Shown here: positions 5,801 through 6,826 of the stretch, in pieces
How the letters are laid out: each line of letters begins with the position of its first letter
Position numbering within the stretch: the stretch's first letter is position 1
Assembly: GCA_030621685.1 (NCBI GenBank)
Contig: JAUXHF010000103.1
Span: 1-6,826 of the forward strand
Direction of reading: 5' to 3'
Length of the DNA: 6,826 bases
Source of the DNA: Spirochaetota bacterium
GTDB lineage: Bacteria; Spirochaetota; UBA12135; COTS27
Made by a program: the position numbers and the translations under genes
Notes under the pieces: model-generated
The model's input: the letters and a program-made list of their open reading frames with translations, nothing else
Told to the model about the DNA's origin: nothing
Databases searched by the model: none

Positions 5801-6724
5801 ATGACATCTCTCAATAGGTTTTTACAAAAAATATTCTTCCTGTTTATAGTAAGTTTCGGCGTTCAGCATGTAATTTTTCTTCAAGCCGAAACTCTCGTTC
5901 CTTTTGATGCCCAGCTTAGTATAGCTGCTGCTTACCAAAATTTTGAAGCAGGTAATTTTCAAGATAGTGCTAAAGCTAGTTATGCTCTTATCCGCAGCGA
6001 AAAAAATGGACATGTAGCCCCAGCCGATGCTTTTTTCATCCTTGGCAATATCCACCTAAAAGAAGAACTTTATACGTTAGCTTCTTCTTATTACAAAGAA
6101 GCCGAGAAAAAAATAGCCAGTTTTATAATCAAAGAAAATATAATAAAACTTTATTTTTACAGCTCTTTAGCCTATTTCCAGCTAAATCAAGCACTCAAGC
6201 AAATTGAATATCTAGAGAAAGTTAGCAGCTTAGCCAAAGATAGACAAGGCAGGCTTTACGAGAAATACTCTGGCCCAGCCTATTTCATGTTAGGCTTAGC
6301 TTATGGAGAGCTAAGCGAGAATGCTAAAAGCCTACAAAACCTTGTGCTTGCCGCAGAACAAAAATTCAATGCAAAGACAGCTTATCTGCTGATAGCCGCC
6401 TATTACGCCAAAAATGGATTGGCTAGATTAACCGGCCTAGATGATGAAGATGAGCTTTTCCATATAGCCGAATTTAAAAACAGTGAAAAAACACTGTATC
6501 GGCTTAATAAAAGTGATCTCCGTTCTAGTTTTCTTTTTTACGAAAACCTTTACCTCAATACTCTTAGCTCAAGGCCTAGGGAACGCCGTTCCTTAGAACA
6601 GAAAAACATATACCTACAAAAACAACAAGTTGTACAAGAATATCGCAAACTTATCAATGAAGAGTTCCGTTTAAAAAGAGCCGAAGATAAAACTTTCCTA
6701 GAAGCTCAAAATACGGATAATTAA
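5801..6724 (+). CDS. Exported TPR-type repeat protein, unknown specific role
   Basis: The 307-residue protein starts with a likely signal peptide or anchor: basic residues to Lys10, a hydrophobic run at about 11-28, and a plausible cleavage after LQA (27-29). Helix-pair units resembling tetratricopeptide repeats follow at about 37-66, 75-107 (DAFFILGNIHLKEELYTLAS), 116-146 and 158-190 (AYFMLGLAYGELSENAKSLQ). The Ala, Gly and Tyr spacing in the second and fourth units is the clearest TPR signature. The C-terminus (about 255-307) is strongly charged and helical. Such proteins usually act as scaffolds for other proteins in the periplasm or at the envelope. No enzyme motif is visible. There is no lipobox Cys. 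The ATG has no Shine-Dalgarno sequence and stands 317 nt after the permease gene, so it probably has its own promoter. The partner and pathway are unknown. Confidence 0.85.
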   Translation: MTSLNRFLQKIFFLFIVSFGVQHVIFLQAETLVPFDAQLSIAAAYQNFEAGNFQDSAKASYALIRSEKNGHVAPADAFFILGNIHLKEELYTLASSYYKEAEKKIASFIIKENIIKLYFYSSLAYFQLNQALKQIEYLEKVSSLAKDRQGRLYEKYSGPAYFMLGLAYGELSENAKSLQNLVLAAEQKFNAKTAYLLIAAYYAKNGLARLTGLDDEDELFHIAEFKNSEKTLYRLNKSDLRSSFLFYENLYLNTLSSRPRERRSLEQKNIYLQKQQVVQEYRKLINEEFRLKRAEDKTFLEAQNTDN

Positions 6725-6826
6725 AGTTTAAACATTATTAATAATCAATGCCCTAGCTTTTTTTGATACATCAACGTTCTACTAGAAGAAGCAGTGTACG
6801 CTAGCCCTTACAAGTTTATTTTTGCC
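6725..6826. other. Noncoding tail with small palindromes
   Basis: GTTTAAAC (6726-6733) and ATTATTAATAAT (6734-6745) are adjacent perfect palindromes directly after the TPR-protein stop codon. CCTAGC followed by seven T (6758-6764) comes next, but no GC-rich stem precedes the T run, so a terminator is not secure. A GTG at 6794, preceded by AGAAGAAG, opens a frame that runs 11 codons off the window edge. It is too short to call a gene. Confidence 0.4.

Noticed and set aside
6794..6826. Possible start of a further gene (GTG after AGAAGAAG)
   Set aside because: Only 11 open codons remain before the window ends, with no recognisable N-terminal motif, so chance is as likely.
1..6826. Abundance of CTAG tetramers, often within GCTAGC
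   Set aside because: A hand count of about 28 is close to what base composition predicts. CTAG is merely not depleted here, unlike in many bacteria.

Overview
The window is AT-rich and all six convincing genes lie on the plus strand: prmC (release-factor methyltransferase), a basic secreted protein of unknown function, a short sppA (signal peptide peptidase), a small Phe-rich membrane protein, an LptF/LptG-family permease, and a secreted TPR-type protein. An LptF/G permease, two exported proteins and a membrane-anchored S49 peptidase point to a bacterium with inner and outer membranes. A spirochaete-like host would suit the gene content and composition, but that is a guess. No sequence here fixes the phylum, and none of the six starts has a recognisable Shine-Dalgarno sequence.

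Layout. Positions 1-150 are noncoding and carry an 11-nt tandem repeat. prmC (151-1074) is followed by a 285-nt gap with several short degenerate repeats. The unknown secreted protein (1360-2511) overlaps the start of sppA (2492-3340) by 20 nt, so these two look cotranscribed and translationally coupled. A 75-nt spacer leads to the small membrane protein (3416-3940). A 412-nt noncoding gap follows, with a TTAG-rich hairpin, a possible -10 box and a perfect 10-bp inverted repeat just ahead of the permease gene (4353-5483). A 317-nt gap holding two tandem arrays (10-nt and 24-nt periods) separates it from the TPR protein (5801-6724). The last 102 nt show small palindromes and no secure gene.

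Functionally, five of the six genes concern the cell envelope: export and clean-up of signal peptides (SppA), transport of lipopolysaccharide or a comparable lipid (LptF/G family), two exported proteins and one polytopic membrane protein. prmC is a translation gene and seems to sit next to them by chance. I see no CRISPR array, transposase, phage gene, tRNA or rRNA. No clear new system is visible. The best candidates for undescribed biology are the unknown protein coupled to SppA, the repeat-rich intergenic gaps and the consistent absence of Shine-Dalgarno sequences.
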